Shown piece by piece: positions 24,718 through 32,094 of a DNA stretch of 64,000 nucleotides. The notes under the pieces were generated by a model. It did not search any database. It saw nothing but the letters and a program-made list of their open reading frames with translations, and was not told the DNA's origin. The translations under genes and the position numbers were made by a program. Numbering within the stretch: the stretch's first letter is position 1; each line of letters begins with the position of its first letter. Where the stretch lies: contig CAXYDR010000001.1 in the NCBI GenBank assembly GCA_964276095.1, forward strand, positions 496,001-560,000. The letters run 5' to 3'. This DNA comes from GCA-2733415 sp964276095. GTDB taxonomy: Bacteria > Bacteroidota > Bacteroidia > Flavobacteriales > Flavobacteriaceae.

Positions 24718-25758
24718 ATGAAAATTTGCTTTATAATGTACCCTTGGGAAAAAGTAAACCCAAAACAAGATTCTACTCTTAGAATGATTCATGAACTGGT
24801 TGTAAGAGGTCATGAAGTTGCCGTTACTCACCCACCTAATTTAACTATTAGAGACAGTGTTACTTTAAGTTTATGTAAAACGATTATTAAACAAGAAAAA
24901 ACCACCTTTAATATACCTTCGTTTTATAAATCGGTTGAATTTCAAGAAGAAATGAAGCCATTAAAACATTTTGACGTCATATTTATGAGGGATAACCCTC
25001 CTATGGACCCATTGGTATTGAATTTCTTAGATTCTATTAAGGATGATGTATTTATATTAAATGCTGTCGATGGTTTAAGAGAAACTAATAATAAAATTTA
25101 TACTGCTGCATATTATGATCCAAAACGTGAATTAATTCCTGCAACTCATGTATCAAAAAACATTGATTATTTGTTGAGAATCATCGAAGAATCTGAGAAC
25201 GAGAAAATGATATTAAAACCTTTGGATGGTTATGGTGGAAGTGGTGTTATTGTAATAGAAAAATCTGCAATGCACAACATTAAATCATTACTTGATTTTT
25301 ATATTCATGGTAAAGAAGGTAAATCTAGTTATGTAATTCTTCAAGAATATGTTGAAGGTGCAGAAGATGGAGATGTACGTGTATTAATGTTGAATGGAGA
25401 ACCTATTGGAGCTTTGCGCAGAAGACCTGCTAAAGGAGATGCCCGTTCAAATATTTCTGCTGGTGGTACAGTTGAAAAATACAAATTAACAAAGGAGGAC
25501 AAAATTTTATGTAAGAAAGTTGGTGAAAAATTAGTGCGTGACGGAATCTATTATGCTGGACTTGATTTGATAGGTGGGAAATTAATTGAAGTTAATGTAA
25601 TGAGCCCAGGAACAATTACAGACATCAATAAATTGAACAACACAAAAATTCAAAAGAAAATTGTTGATTACCTAGAACGAATTGTTGAGGAAATTAGTGA
25701 TCGAAAAAACAAATCAGAACTTTTAAAGTTAGTGCCAGATGAAACGGTTGGAAATTAA
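24718..25758 (+). CDS. gshB: Glutathione synthetase-like ATP-grasp ligase
   Basis: 346 aa, close to prokaryotic GshB in length and order of motifs: an N-terminal pre-ATP-grasp domain (about 1-115, FMRDNPPMDP), the ATP-binding loop KPLDGYGGSGV near residue 165, QEYVEGAEDGDVRVLML near 210, RRRPAKGDARSNISAGG near 237, and the metal-binding GLDLIGGKLIEVNVMSPG near 280. It joins a peptide or amino acid to another amino acid with ATP. True glutathione synthesis would also need a gamma-glutamylcysteine ligase, not in this window. The next gene overlaps its last 20 nt, implying a coupled function. Confidence 0.8.
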   Translation: MKICFIMYPWEKVNPKQDSTLRMIHELVVRGHEVAVTHPPNLTIRDSVTLSLCKTIIKQEKTTFNIPSFYKSVEFQEEMKPLKHFDVIFMRDNPPMDPLVLNFLDSIKDDVFILNAVDGLRETNNKIYTAAYYDPKRELIPATHVSKNIDYLLRIIEESENEKMILKPLDGYGGSGVIVIEKSAMHNIKSLLDFYIHGKEGKSSYVILQEYVEGAEDGDVRVLMLNGEPIGALRRRPAKGDARSNISAGGTVEKYKLTKEDKILCKKVGEKLVRDGIYYAGLDLIGGKLIEVNVMSPGTITDINKLNNTKIQKKIVDYLERIVEEISDRKNKSELLKLVPDETVGN

Positions 25759-27742
25759 GGAAATTTTAGTGTTAATCGAATCTGAAAAACATTTTGAGGC
25801 TATTGCGGCTGATGGTTCGTTTACAATTAAAATTAACCGTTACTTGCCATATTGTTGTACTGCAATTCACGATGGAAGTAAGCTACGTGTAGAGTTAAAA
25901 GATAAAATCAATCATGATGAATATAGCAGATGGTATGAAGAAGATCCATTTACTGGAGATTTTATTTCATCAATGCCAATTACTTTAATTGGTAATGATT
26001 CTCGTTTTGAATATGACTTAAATAGAAAGCCAGAGGATTGTATTTTTGATATTGCTTGGGATAAAAAGGTGTGGAAAAAGAAATTAACACCCAAAGAAAG
26101 ACAAAAAAGTATTGAAAAACATAATAACTACTATAAAGTAACTCACGCCCTAATTAATAAGTTAGAAACCCTTTTTGGTGGATGTGTCGTTTATGATATT
26201 CACTCTTACAACTATCAGCGATGGGAACGTAAAGTGCCTCTATTCAATATAGGTGCTGAGCAAGTTGATATGAAGCGATTTGGAAATGTTGTAGAGCATT
26301 GGAGAGAAGAACTTGGGAAAATTAAATTACAAGACATTGAAAATAATAGTGCTATCAATGATGTATTTTATGGTAGAGGATATAACCTTGAATACATAAC
26401 ACAAAACTTTAAAAACACTTTGGTACTGGCTACAGAAATCAAAAAGGTGTATTGTAATGAAATGACTGGTGATGATTATCCAGAAATAATTAACTCCCTT
26501 CAGAAAAATTTTAAAAAGGCAATATTAAACAACGCGAATTTATTCAATCAAAAGCATTCTAATTGGGAGCATCAAGGAAAGTCTAAGCTATTAGATAAAA
26601 CCATGGATCCCTCAATACTTAAGGTTGACAAGGAATTATATGGATTATTAAAAAAGTTTGAATTATTAGCTTTTGTTAACCCAATAAATAACATATCCGA
26701 AAAGAAACGTTTTTTTAAAAATAAATGTACTGAAACACCTAAGTTTAAATACAACCCTATTCGAATAAATCCATTTGAATTAAAGCAAAAGTTAAGCAAT
26801 TTACGTGTACAAGATATTTCTGATGTAACGATTCGTCATTTGTATGAAACAGTTATTAATAGCTATTTTGACAAAATAGATATGTTGTCCACACTAGATA
26901 CTCCTAAGTTTTTGTATAATTCATTGCGATATTTTGGTCGCCCATCAAAAAAGGACATTCAAAACGCACATTACTTTTTACACTTACCAGATGTTGCTGG
27001 AGAACCTAAAAGATCCCCGAGTTTAGGGGTTGAAGAAGCCATGGTTTCCTTTAAAGAAGGCCTTGAATTGTATGGGTTTAAAAGTAAAATAGAAAAAAGT
27101 AATCGAGTTATTTCACAAGTAATGGTTTTAAATGCCAAAAAAACTATTTTATTTAGACCTGACGCAAAATTTTCGAGAGGTCAGATAGATGCACTTGTAG
27201 AGCACGAAATAGGGGTTCATATGGTTACAACAATGAATTCCAATGCTCAAAAGCTGAATGTATTTAATCTAGGACTTCCTGTTAATACCATGACCCAAGA
27301 AGGTCTTGCAATATTAGCTGAATATCTTAGTGGTAACATTTCAATGAAACGACTAAAGAAGTTAGCGTACAGAGTTATCGTGGTGGATATGATGTGTAAC
27401 GGAGCAGACTTTATTGAATGCTTTAATTTTCTTGTACATGATCATGGCTTAGATAATGATGATGCCTTTAGTGTGGTTACCAGAATATTTAGAGGTGGCG
27501 GATTTACAAAGGATTATTTATACCTAAGTGGGTTTGTAAAAATACTGCGCTTCTGGCAAAATGATAATGATTTAGTACCTTTATTAGTTGGTAAAACTTC
27601 TCTAGGTTTTTATCATACCATTAATGAAATGATACAAAGAGATATGGTTCAGAAGCCTATTTATACCACGCATAGTTTTGATAACCCAAAAATTGGTAAA
27701 AATAATGATATTTATGAGTACATTTTAGGAGGACTTAAGTAG
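25739..27742 (+). CDS. N-formylglutamate amidohydrolase-like / DUF1704 (QEGLA) fusion, putative zinc peptidase
   Basis: 667 aa. The N-terminal ~250 residues resemble N-formylglutamate amidohydrolase (AIHDGSKLRVEL, WYEEDPFTGDF, VVYDIHSYNYQRW). The C-terminal ~350 residues are DUF1704, the family named for a QEGLA motif in flavohemoglobin-expression modulators and related to eukaryotic MATCAP tyrosine carboxypeptidases. The putative zinc site is H489-E490-x-x-x-H494 (HEIGVH) and E521 in TQEGLA. It overlaps the gshB-like gene by 20 nt. An ATP-grasp ligase that makes a peptide bond, coupled to two predicted hydrolase domains, suggests a peptide-modifying or peptide-turnover pair. The substrate is unknown. 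Confidence 0.75.
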   Translation: MKRLEIKEILVLIESEKHFEAIAADGSFTIKINRYLPYCCTAIHDGSKLRVELKDKINHDEYSRWYEEDPFTGDFISSMPITLIGNDSRFEYDLNRKPEDCIFDIAWDKKVWKKKLTPKERQKSIEKHNNYYKVTHALINKLETLFGGCVVYDIHSYNYQRWERKVPLFNIGAEQVDMKRFGNVVEHWREELGKIKLQDIENNSAINDVFYGRGYNLEYITQNFKNTLVLATEIKKVYCNEMTGDDYPEIINSLQKNFKKAILNNANLFNQKHSNWEHQGKSKLLDKTMDPSILKVDKELYGLLKKFELLAFVNPINNISEKKRFFKNKCTETPKFKYNPIRINPFELKQKLSNLRVQDISDVTIRHLYETVINSYFDKIDMLSTLDTPKFLYNSLRYFGRPSKKDIQNAHYFLHLPDVAGEPKRSPSLGVEEAMVSFKEGLELYGFKSKIEKSNRVISQVMVLNAKKTILFRPDAKFSRGQIDALVEHEIGVHMVTTMNSNAQKLNVFNLGLPVNTMTQEGLAILAEYLSGNISMKRLKKLAYRVIVVDMMCNGADFIECFNFLVHDHGLDNDDAFSVVTRIFRGGGFTKDYLYLSGFVKILRFWQNDNDLVPLLVGKTSLGFYHTINEMIQRDMVQKPIYTTHSFDNPKIGKNNDIYEYILGGLK

Positions 27743-27760
27743 GAGACATTCTGCTCTATT

Positions 27761-27899
27761 GTGTCTAACGTTTATATAAAGTGTCGTACGACGTAAGTCG
27801 ACCGACAGGATTTTCGGCAGGGAATAAATGAGTGAATATACACTTACTTTAGGGGCTTATGACTAAGCCTAAGCATGCATTTTATATGTTATTACCTGC
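27761..27899. repeat. attC-like imperfect-palindrome repeat, type 2
   Basis: Left end GTGTCTAACGTTTATATAAA; right end GCATGCATTTTATATG then TTATTACCTGC. Interior CGACGTAAGTCG and GATTTTCGGCAGGG. The minus-strand core GTTAGAC fits the integron consensus GTTRRRY exactly. It starts 19 bp after the QEGLA gene stop. Confidence 0.75.
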
Positions 27900-27907
27900 T
27901 GGATTTT

Positions 27908-28456
27908 TTATTGTAAATTGAGTTGCCAAGAAACTCCAAATTTGTCTTCAGTAAATCCAAATTTTTTACTGAAACCATAATTGCCCAATGGCATCATAAC
28001 TTTTCCGTTTTCGGATAGTTTTGTGAATAACTGCTCAAGCTCAATTGCGTCTACGCATTCCACATAAATTGAGACTGCTGGTGTAAAGTCCCAATTATGT
28101 ATTGGTGGGCTGTCGCTGCACATAAATAGTTTTCCGTTTAAATTAAATGTGGCGTGCATTATGGTTCCTTCTTTTCCTGGTGCTTCCTTTCCCCAACGCT
28201 TTATATTAACAATGTTGGAATTGTCAAACAGCCCTACATAAAAGTTCATTGCCTGTTCTGCATCTTCTTTTTGAAATGTCAAGAACGTTGCGATTTGTCC
28301 GTTCGTATCACTTGGCGTTATTGTTTTTACATTTTTTAAACTATCAAGTTCAGTTCGCAGTGCGCTTAATTTTTCACTATTATCATTGTTGTGTTTAAAG
28401 TCCGAACAACTGAAAGTGAGTAAAGCTAAGATTAGTATTGGTGTAATTATTTTCAT
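27908..28456 (-). CDS. VOC/PhnB-like lipoprotein
   Basis: 182 aa. Residues 1-17 are a lipoprotein signal with cysteine in TFSCSD. From about residue 50 it has a PhnB-type vicinal-oxygen-chelate domain: IATFLTFQKEDAEQAMNFYV, GTIMHATFNLNGKLFMCSD and FGFTEDKFGVSWQLN. PhnB-like proteins are usually cytosolic, so a lipid-anchored one is uncommon. No metal-dependent activity is proven for this subgroup. It lies alone between repeats 27761 and 28481 and is oriented as the other cassette-like genes. Confidence 0.8.
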   Translation of the reverse strand: MKIITPILILALLTFSCSDFKHNNDNSEKLSALRTELDSLKNVKTITPSDTNGQIATFLTFQKEDAEQAMNFYVGLFDNSNIVNIKRWGKEAPGKEGTIMHATFNLNGKLFMCSDSPPIHNWDFTPAVSIYVECVDAIELEQLFTKLSENGKVMMPLGNYGFSKKFGFTEDKFGVSWQLNLQ

Positions 28457-28480
28457 ATTTCGCGTTTTTATTTACAGCTT

Positions 28481-28684
28481 GCCGTTAACGTTTAGCTATG
28501 AATTTTAAGTGGCAAAAAATCCACGGATTTTCGTATCGACACAAGCCATAAGCTTCTCGGTTTTGTTTTTAGTTTGTTGTTTTATAAATGCCAAATTGAA
28601 AGGTTTGGCGAAAAAGTAAAGATACACTTACGCTTGGGATTACATACCAAACCCCGTATTATTTATAGGTGTTGTTACAAAACG
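28481..28684. repeat. attC-like imperfect-palindrome repeat, type 1
   Basis: Left AACGTTTAGCTATGAATTTT; interior GATTTTCGTATCGACACAAG, CCATAAGC, and hairpin GCCAAATTGAAAGGTTTGGC; right CCCCGTATTATTTATAGG then TGTTGTTAC. The right tail GTTACAAAAC (28674-28683) is the exact reverse complement of GTTTTGTAAC (29419-29428) on the far side of the next gene. Confidence 0.88.
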
Positions 28685-28702
28685 TTTTTATTCTTGTTTG
28701 GT

Positions 28703-29416
28703 TTAGTCGCAACCTTTTTGAATCACAATTTTCTTGTCAATTTTCCAATAATTCACCAAGGTTTCTTTTGAATTCAGCTGTCCATATGAGTCAAGGAGAT
28801 ACTTTTCAATATAAATTCCATTGGGTATATTTCTTTTTACCTTCCATTCTTCGTAAGCTGTTGGAAAGGTTAGGATAGGTGAATGGAATTCAGTTCCGTT
28901 TTTAATAATGTAGTATAAAGTTGCAAGTCCTTTCCTTTTAGCTCTTTTCGGTTTATTTGATCCAAATTTATATTTACTGTAAGTTTCCCCATTAATTAAC
29001 GTATCGTTTAGTTTGAAAAAGTCATAATTTTTTGTTTGATATTTGTACGGGCTGATACTATGTCTGTTCACATATTCACTTATATATTTACATTCAATAT
29101 TTATAAATTCAGCTTTAATGAAGTCAGATTTTAAAACTGTTACATTAGAGTGTATTTCGTTCTGATCCAAAAAAACAATTCTATAGTTCAAGCTGTCCAC
29201 TTCACTCATTCTAGCAGTATAATTATTTTTCTTTGAGTTTGTTAAATAATATTTTTTGGTCGTTTTGATTTTTTCTCTTAAGGGATGGTTTTTGATTTTA
29301 AGAGTATCTTTATATACAGTATATTCATACTCAATTAGGTAATCAAACTCATACTGTTTTTGTGAAAAACAATATGTTGAAAATAAAAGGAATGTTATTA
29401 AAAGTAGTTTCATCAA
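28703..29416 (-). CDS. Secreted protein of unknown function
   Basis: 237 aa (or 236 from the second Met at 29413). Signal peptide ~1-19 (LLLITFLLFSTYCFSQ). The remainder is rich in Lys, Tyr and beta-type residues, with no recognised domain. It ends with QKGCD. It is bounded by a perfect 10-bp inverted pair (GTTACAAAAC/GTTTTGTAAC) belonging to the repeats at 28481 and 29419, the clearest cassette-like boundary in the window. Likely periplasmic. Function unknown. Confidence 0.65.
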   Translation of the reverse strand: MMKLLLITFLLFSTYCFSQKQYEFDYLIEYEYTVYKDTLKIKNHPLREKIKTTKKYYLTNSKKNNYTARMSEVDSLNYRIVFLDQNEIHSNVTVLKSDFIKAEFINIECKYISEYVNRHSISPYKYQTKNYDFFKLNDTLINGETYSKYKFGSNKPKRAKRKGLATLYYIIKNGTEFHSPILTFPTAYEEWKVKRNIPNGIYIEKYLLDSYGQLNSKETLVNYWKIDKKIVIQKGCD

Positions 29417-29418
29417 AT

Positions 29419-29622
29419 GTTTTGTAACGTTTAGCTATGAATAGTGCGGGGCAGAAAATCCACGGATTTTCGTGTCGACACAAGCCATAAGCTTTTCGGT
29501 TTTGTTTTTAGTTCGTCGTTTTAAAAAAGCCAAATTAAAAGGTTTGGCGAAAAAGTAAAGATACATTTACACCTGTGATTATACACCAAACCCCGTATTA
29601 TTTTATAGGTGTTGTTACCTGC
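29419..29622. repeat. attC-like imperfect-palindrome repeat, type 1
   Basis: Left GTTTTGTAACGTTTAGCTATG then AATAGTGCGGGG; right CCCCGTATTATTTTATAGG then TGTTGTTACCTGC. CTATGAATAGTGCGGGG pairs with CCCCGTATTATTTTATAG with G-T wobbles and one bulge on the plus strand. Interior GCCAAATTAAAAGGTTTGGC hairpin. Best-preserved copy. Confidence 0.9.
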
Positions 29623-30241
29623 TTTTTTTCCAATTAGATTTTAATTGCTTTAGTATATTATCTTGGTTATATTCACCAAACCTCCTTAAATAACCTCCAT
29701 TTTTTTTAATAATTATATAATTACCACATCCAAAGTTGTACTTAAATAGCTGCATCCTTATTGAATTATCTTTATCTTCAAACACATTTTTTTTATTGTA
29801 TATATATCCTTTTTCAGTTATGAAAAATTGCAAATCAGTATTGCTTTTTTTAAAATATCGTTGGTATTTATAATCGGAGGTGTAATGGTCAATACATGAT
29901 CCTTTTGAAGCTTTTTTCGGTTTTTTATAATAAAAATTAATTACGATGTTTTTACTTGAATCTATTTGTGTGTTTGTGATTTTTTTTAAGTTATTTATTA
30001 ATGTAATCCTGTCCTTTGTATTTAATTTTCCGATTTTTTCTCTTAAATGTATTTTGCCAATAAGGCCAGTATCGGTTTCGACTAATTTATAAACATATTT
30101 CCTATCCCAAGTTTTCTTTTGAAAAACGTTCTTATCAATAGATTTCCAATTTTCATCATACAGATAATTTTTTTTATTTGAATTTTGAGAATAAGAAAAC
30201 TTAAGAAATAAAGAGAGAGTAAATATTATAATTATTTTCAT
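29615..30241 (-). CDS. Secreted protein of unknown function
   Basis: 208 aa. Signal peptide ~1-18 (IIIFTLSLFLKFSYSQ), then a basic, Lys- and Tyr-rich sequence with one CID and one FGCGNY motif, no known domain. Its TAA stop at 29615-29617 is formed by the GTTAC core of the repeat at 29419-29622, so the reading frame ends inside the repeat. It starts 3-4 nt from the next repeat. Codon use is even more AT-rich than the surrounding housekeeping genes. Function unknown. Confidence 0.6.
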   Translation of the reverse strand: MKIIIIFTLSLFLKFSYSQNSNKKNYLYDENWKSIDKNVFQKKTWDRKYVYKLVETDTGLIGKIHLREKIGKLNTKDRITLINNLKKITNTQIDSSKNIVINFYYKKPKKASKGSCIDHYTSDYKYQRYFKKSNTDLQFFITEKGYIYNKKNVFEDKDNSIRMQLFKYNFGCGNYIIIKKNGGYLRRFGEYNQDNILKQLKSNWKKSR

Positions 30242-30244
30242 ATT

Positions 30245-30447
30245 GCACCTAACGTTTAGCTATGAATAGTGCGGTGCAGAAAATCCGCGGATTTTCGTGT
30301 CGGCACAAGCCATAAGCTTTTTGTTTTGATTTTAATTTTGTCGTTTTAAAAAAGCCAAATTAAAAGATTTGGCGAAAGATTAAATATACACAAACCTTAG
30401 GATTAATTACCAAAACCCGTATTATTTTATAGGTGTTGTTGTACACA
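30245..30447. repeat. attC-like imperfect-palindrome repeat, type 1
   Basis: Left GCACCTAACGTTTAGCTATG; interior AAAATCCGCGGATTTT and the AGCCAAATTAAAAGATTTGG hairpin; right ACCCGTATTATTTTATAGG then TGTTGTTGTACACA. The minus-strand core GTTAGGT fits GTTRRRY. The right tail GTTGTACACA (30438-30447) exactly pairs with TGTGTACAAC (31060-31069). Confidence 0.9.
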
Positions 30448-31057
30448 GTTTTTTTATTCGTTTATAGGTTATTCTTTCGTCTTTTTGTTCTCGACCATCT
30501 CGATAAATATTACGATGTTTAATTGTATAAACGCCAACTTTGTTTGTTTTTGAGGTGTGTAATATATTTTCGTCAATATTCTCTAAGATGTTAAAATTCC
30601 AAACTTGATTATCCGAAAACACCAATTCCCAATATGCTGGGTATAACCCATAATTAATTTCATTAAAAACAATTTTTTCAGTCTGAGTTAATATTTTTTT
30701 CTTGTCACCTTTTCTTTTTTCGTAGAATTTAATTTCAGATTCAGAAACGACTAAATAATGTTTGTCATTAGATTCATCATTTATTAATTCCCAAGTTCCT
30801 TTCCATTTTTCAATCAAATCTATTCTTACGATTGGTTTTATGCTATCAATTTTTTTTAAGTAATTCGTTCCTAATTTACTATTAGGGTTATATTGGTAAG
30901 CTTGATAGAAGTTAATTAAAGAAGAGTCTAATTCCGAATTTTTAAGGTCAACATTTCCTTTTGAAAACCATTTTTTTTGATATTCATTAGCATTATTTTT
31001 TTGCCCAAAAGAATTGAGGCTAAAGAAAATAATTATAAGAATAATAAGATTTTTCAT
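30422..31057 (-). CDS. Secreted protein of unknown function with TPR-like start
   Basis: 211 aa. Signal peptide ~1-18 (LIILIIIFFSLNSFGQ). Residues ~25-65 look like a TPR helix pair (WFSKGNVDLKNSELDSSL, INFYQAYQYNPNS). The rest contains a lipocalin-like WKGTWELIND segment near residue 85, without a firm family call. The last ~8 codons (CTTTPIK) and the stop lie inside the repeat at 30245-30447. It is bounded by the exact 10-bp pair GTTGTACACA/TGTGTACAAC. Function unknown. Confidence 0.62.
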   Translation of the reverse strand: MKNLIILIIIFFSLNSFGQKNNANEYQKKWFSKGNVDLKNSELDSSLINFYQAYQYNPNSKLGTNYLKKIDSIKPIVRIDLIEKWKGTWELINDESNDKHYLVVSESEIKFYEKRKGDKKKILTQTEKIVFNEINYGLYPAYWELVFSDNQVWNFNILENIDENILHTSKTNKVGVYTIKHRNIYRDGREQKDERITYKRIKKLCTTTPIK

Positions 31058-31059
31058 AT

Positions 31060-31175
31060 TGTGTACAACGTTTAGCTATGAATAGTGCGGGGCAGAAAAT
31101 TCTAGGGTAAATATACATTTACTTTAGGAATTAATACCCGAACTTAAACATGCATATTATTTGTTGTTAGTTGTG
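31060..31175. repeat. Short chimeric attC-like repeat (type 1 left, type 2 right)
   Basis: The left arm is type 1 (TGTGTACAACGTTTAGCTATG, then AATAGTGCGGGGCAGAAAAT). The right arm is type 2-like (AAATATACATTTACTTTAGG, AACATGCATATTATTTG, TTGTTAG). The interior palindrome of either type is missing. It looks like a recombinant or deleted copy and ends the third cluster. Confidence 0.75.
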
Positions 31176-31179
31176 ATTT

Positions 31180-32094
31180 TTAATTCAAATTTCGTCTAAA
31201 CTCATTTGGACTCATTGTCGTTTTCTTTTTGAAAATTTTACTGAAGTATTGTGGGTATTCAAAACCTAATGAATAAGCTATTTCACTTGCGCTTTCATTT
31301 GAATTAAGAAGTTTTGTTTTAGCTTTATCAATAATGTATTTATGTATATGATCTTGTGTACCCTGTCCCGTTTCTTTTCGAAGTAAATCACTTAAATATT
31401 TCGGTGACATATTCAGTGCCTCTCCACAATATTGTACCGTTGGAATTCCATATTCCAATTGCTTGTTAGAGTTATAATAATTCTTTAATAATTGCTCAAA
31501 CTGACTTACAAAATCTTGATTTAGATTAGTTCGAGTGTAAAACTGACGGTCATAAAAGCGAACACAATAATTAAGCAACAATTCTAAATTAGAGATCATT
31601 AAAGTTTGACTATGAGCATCAATATTGTTACTATATTCTTTTTCTATTTTCTCCACTATTTCTGTAATTGTTTTTCTTTCTTCGTCAGATAAATGCAATG
31701 CTTCGTTTGAAGCATATGAAAAGAATGAAAAGCTATCAATTTTATTGCCAAGCTCTGATTTTCGTATTAAATCTGGATGAAACACTAATGACCAACCAGT
31801 GTCTTCTTTAATTGTGCCTTCTTTTTTAAATTCTAAAATTTGGTTTGGTGCTGTAAAAACCATTGTTCCTTCTTGGTAATCGTAAGAGTTTCTTCCGTAG
31901 TTTACAATTGTAAAAGGACAATTGTCTTTCAAACTAATTTGAAATAATCCTAGAGAATACTTAATATTGTCTACCTCTAAATTTTGTATCACATCTCCGA
32001 TACGCAACACCGAAATCAATGGGTGTTTTGGTTTATTTAAACCTAAAAAACGATGTGTTTCTGAAATTGTATTAAGTTTTATAATTTCTTTCAT
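31180..32094 (-). CDS. AraC-family transcriptional regulator
   Basis: 304 aa. N-terminal cupin-like region (NYGRNSYDYQEGTMVFTAPNQI) and two C-terminal helix-turn-helix motifs (TVQYCGEALNMSPKYLSDLLRK and SASEIAYSLGFEYPQYFSKIFKK). Its ATG overlaps the upstream stop by one base (TAATG), so it is the third gene of an SDR-membrane protein-AraC operon. It may regulate its own operon or the SDR; no operator was seen. It starts the non-cassette region right of the last repeat. Confidence 0.87.
   Translation of the reverse strand: MKEIIKLNTISETHRFLGLNKPKHPLISVLRIGDVIQNLEVDNIKYSLGLFQISLKDNCPFTIVNYGRNSYDYQEGTMVFTAPNQILEFKKEGTIKEDTGWSLVFHPDLIRKSELGNKIDSFSFFSYASNEALHLSDEERKTITEIVEKIEKEYSNNIDAHSQTLMISNLELLLNYCVRFYDRQFYTRTNLNQDFVSQFEQLLKNYYNSNKQLEYGIPTVQYCGEALNMSPKYLSDLLRKETGQGTQDHIHKYIIDKAKTKLLNSNESASEIAYSLGFEYPQYFSKIFKKKTTMSPNEFRRNLN

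Noticed and set aside
1402..31175. The regularly recurring repeats as a CRISPR array
   Set aside because: Spacers are whole genes of unequal length, repeats are 115-205 bp and diverged, and no cas gene is present.
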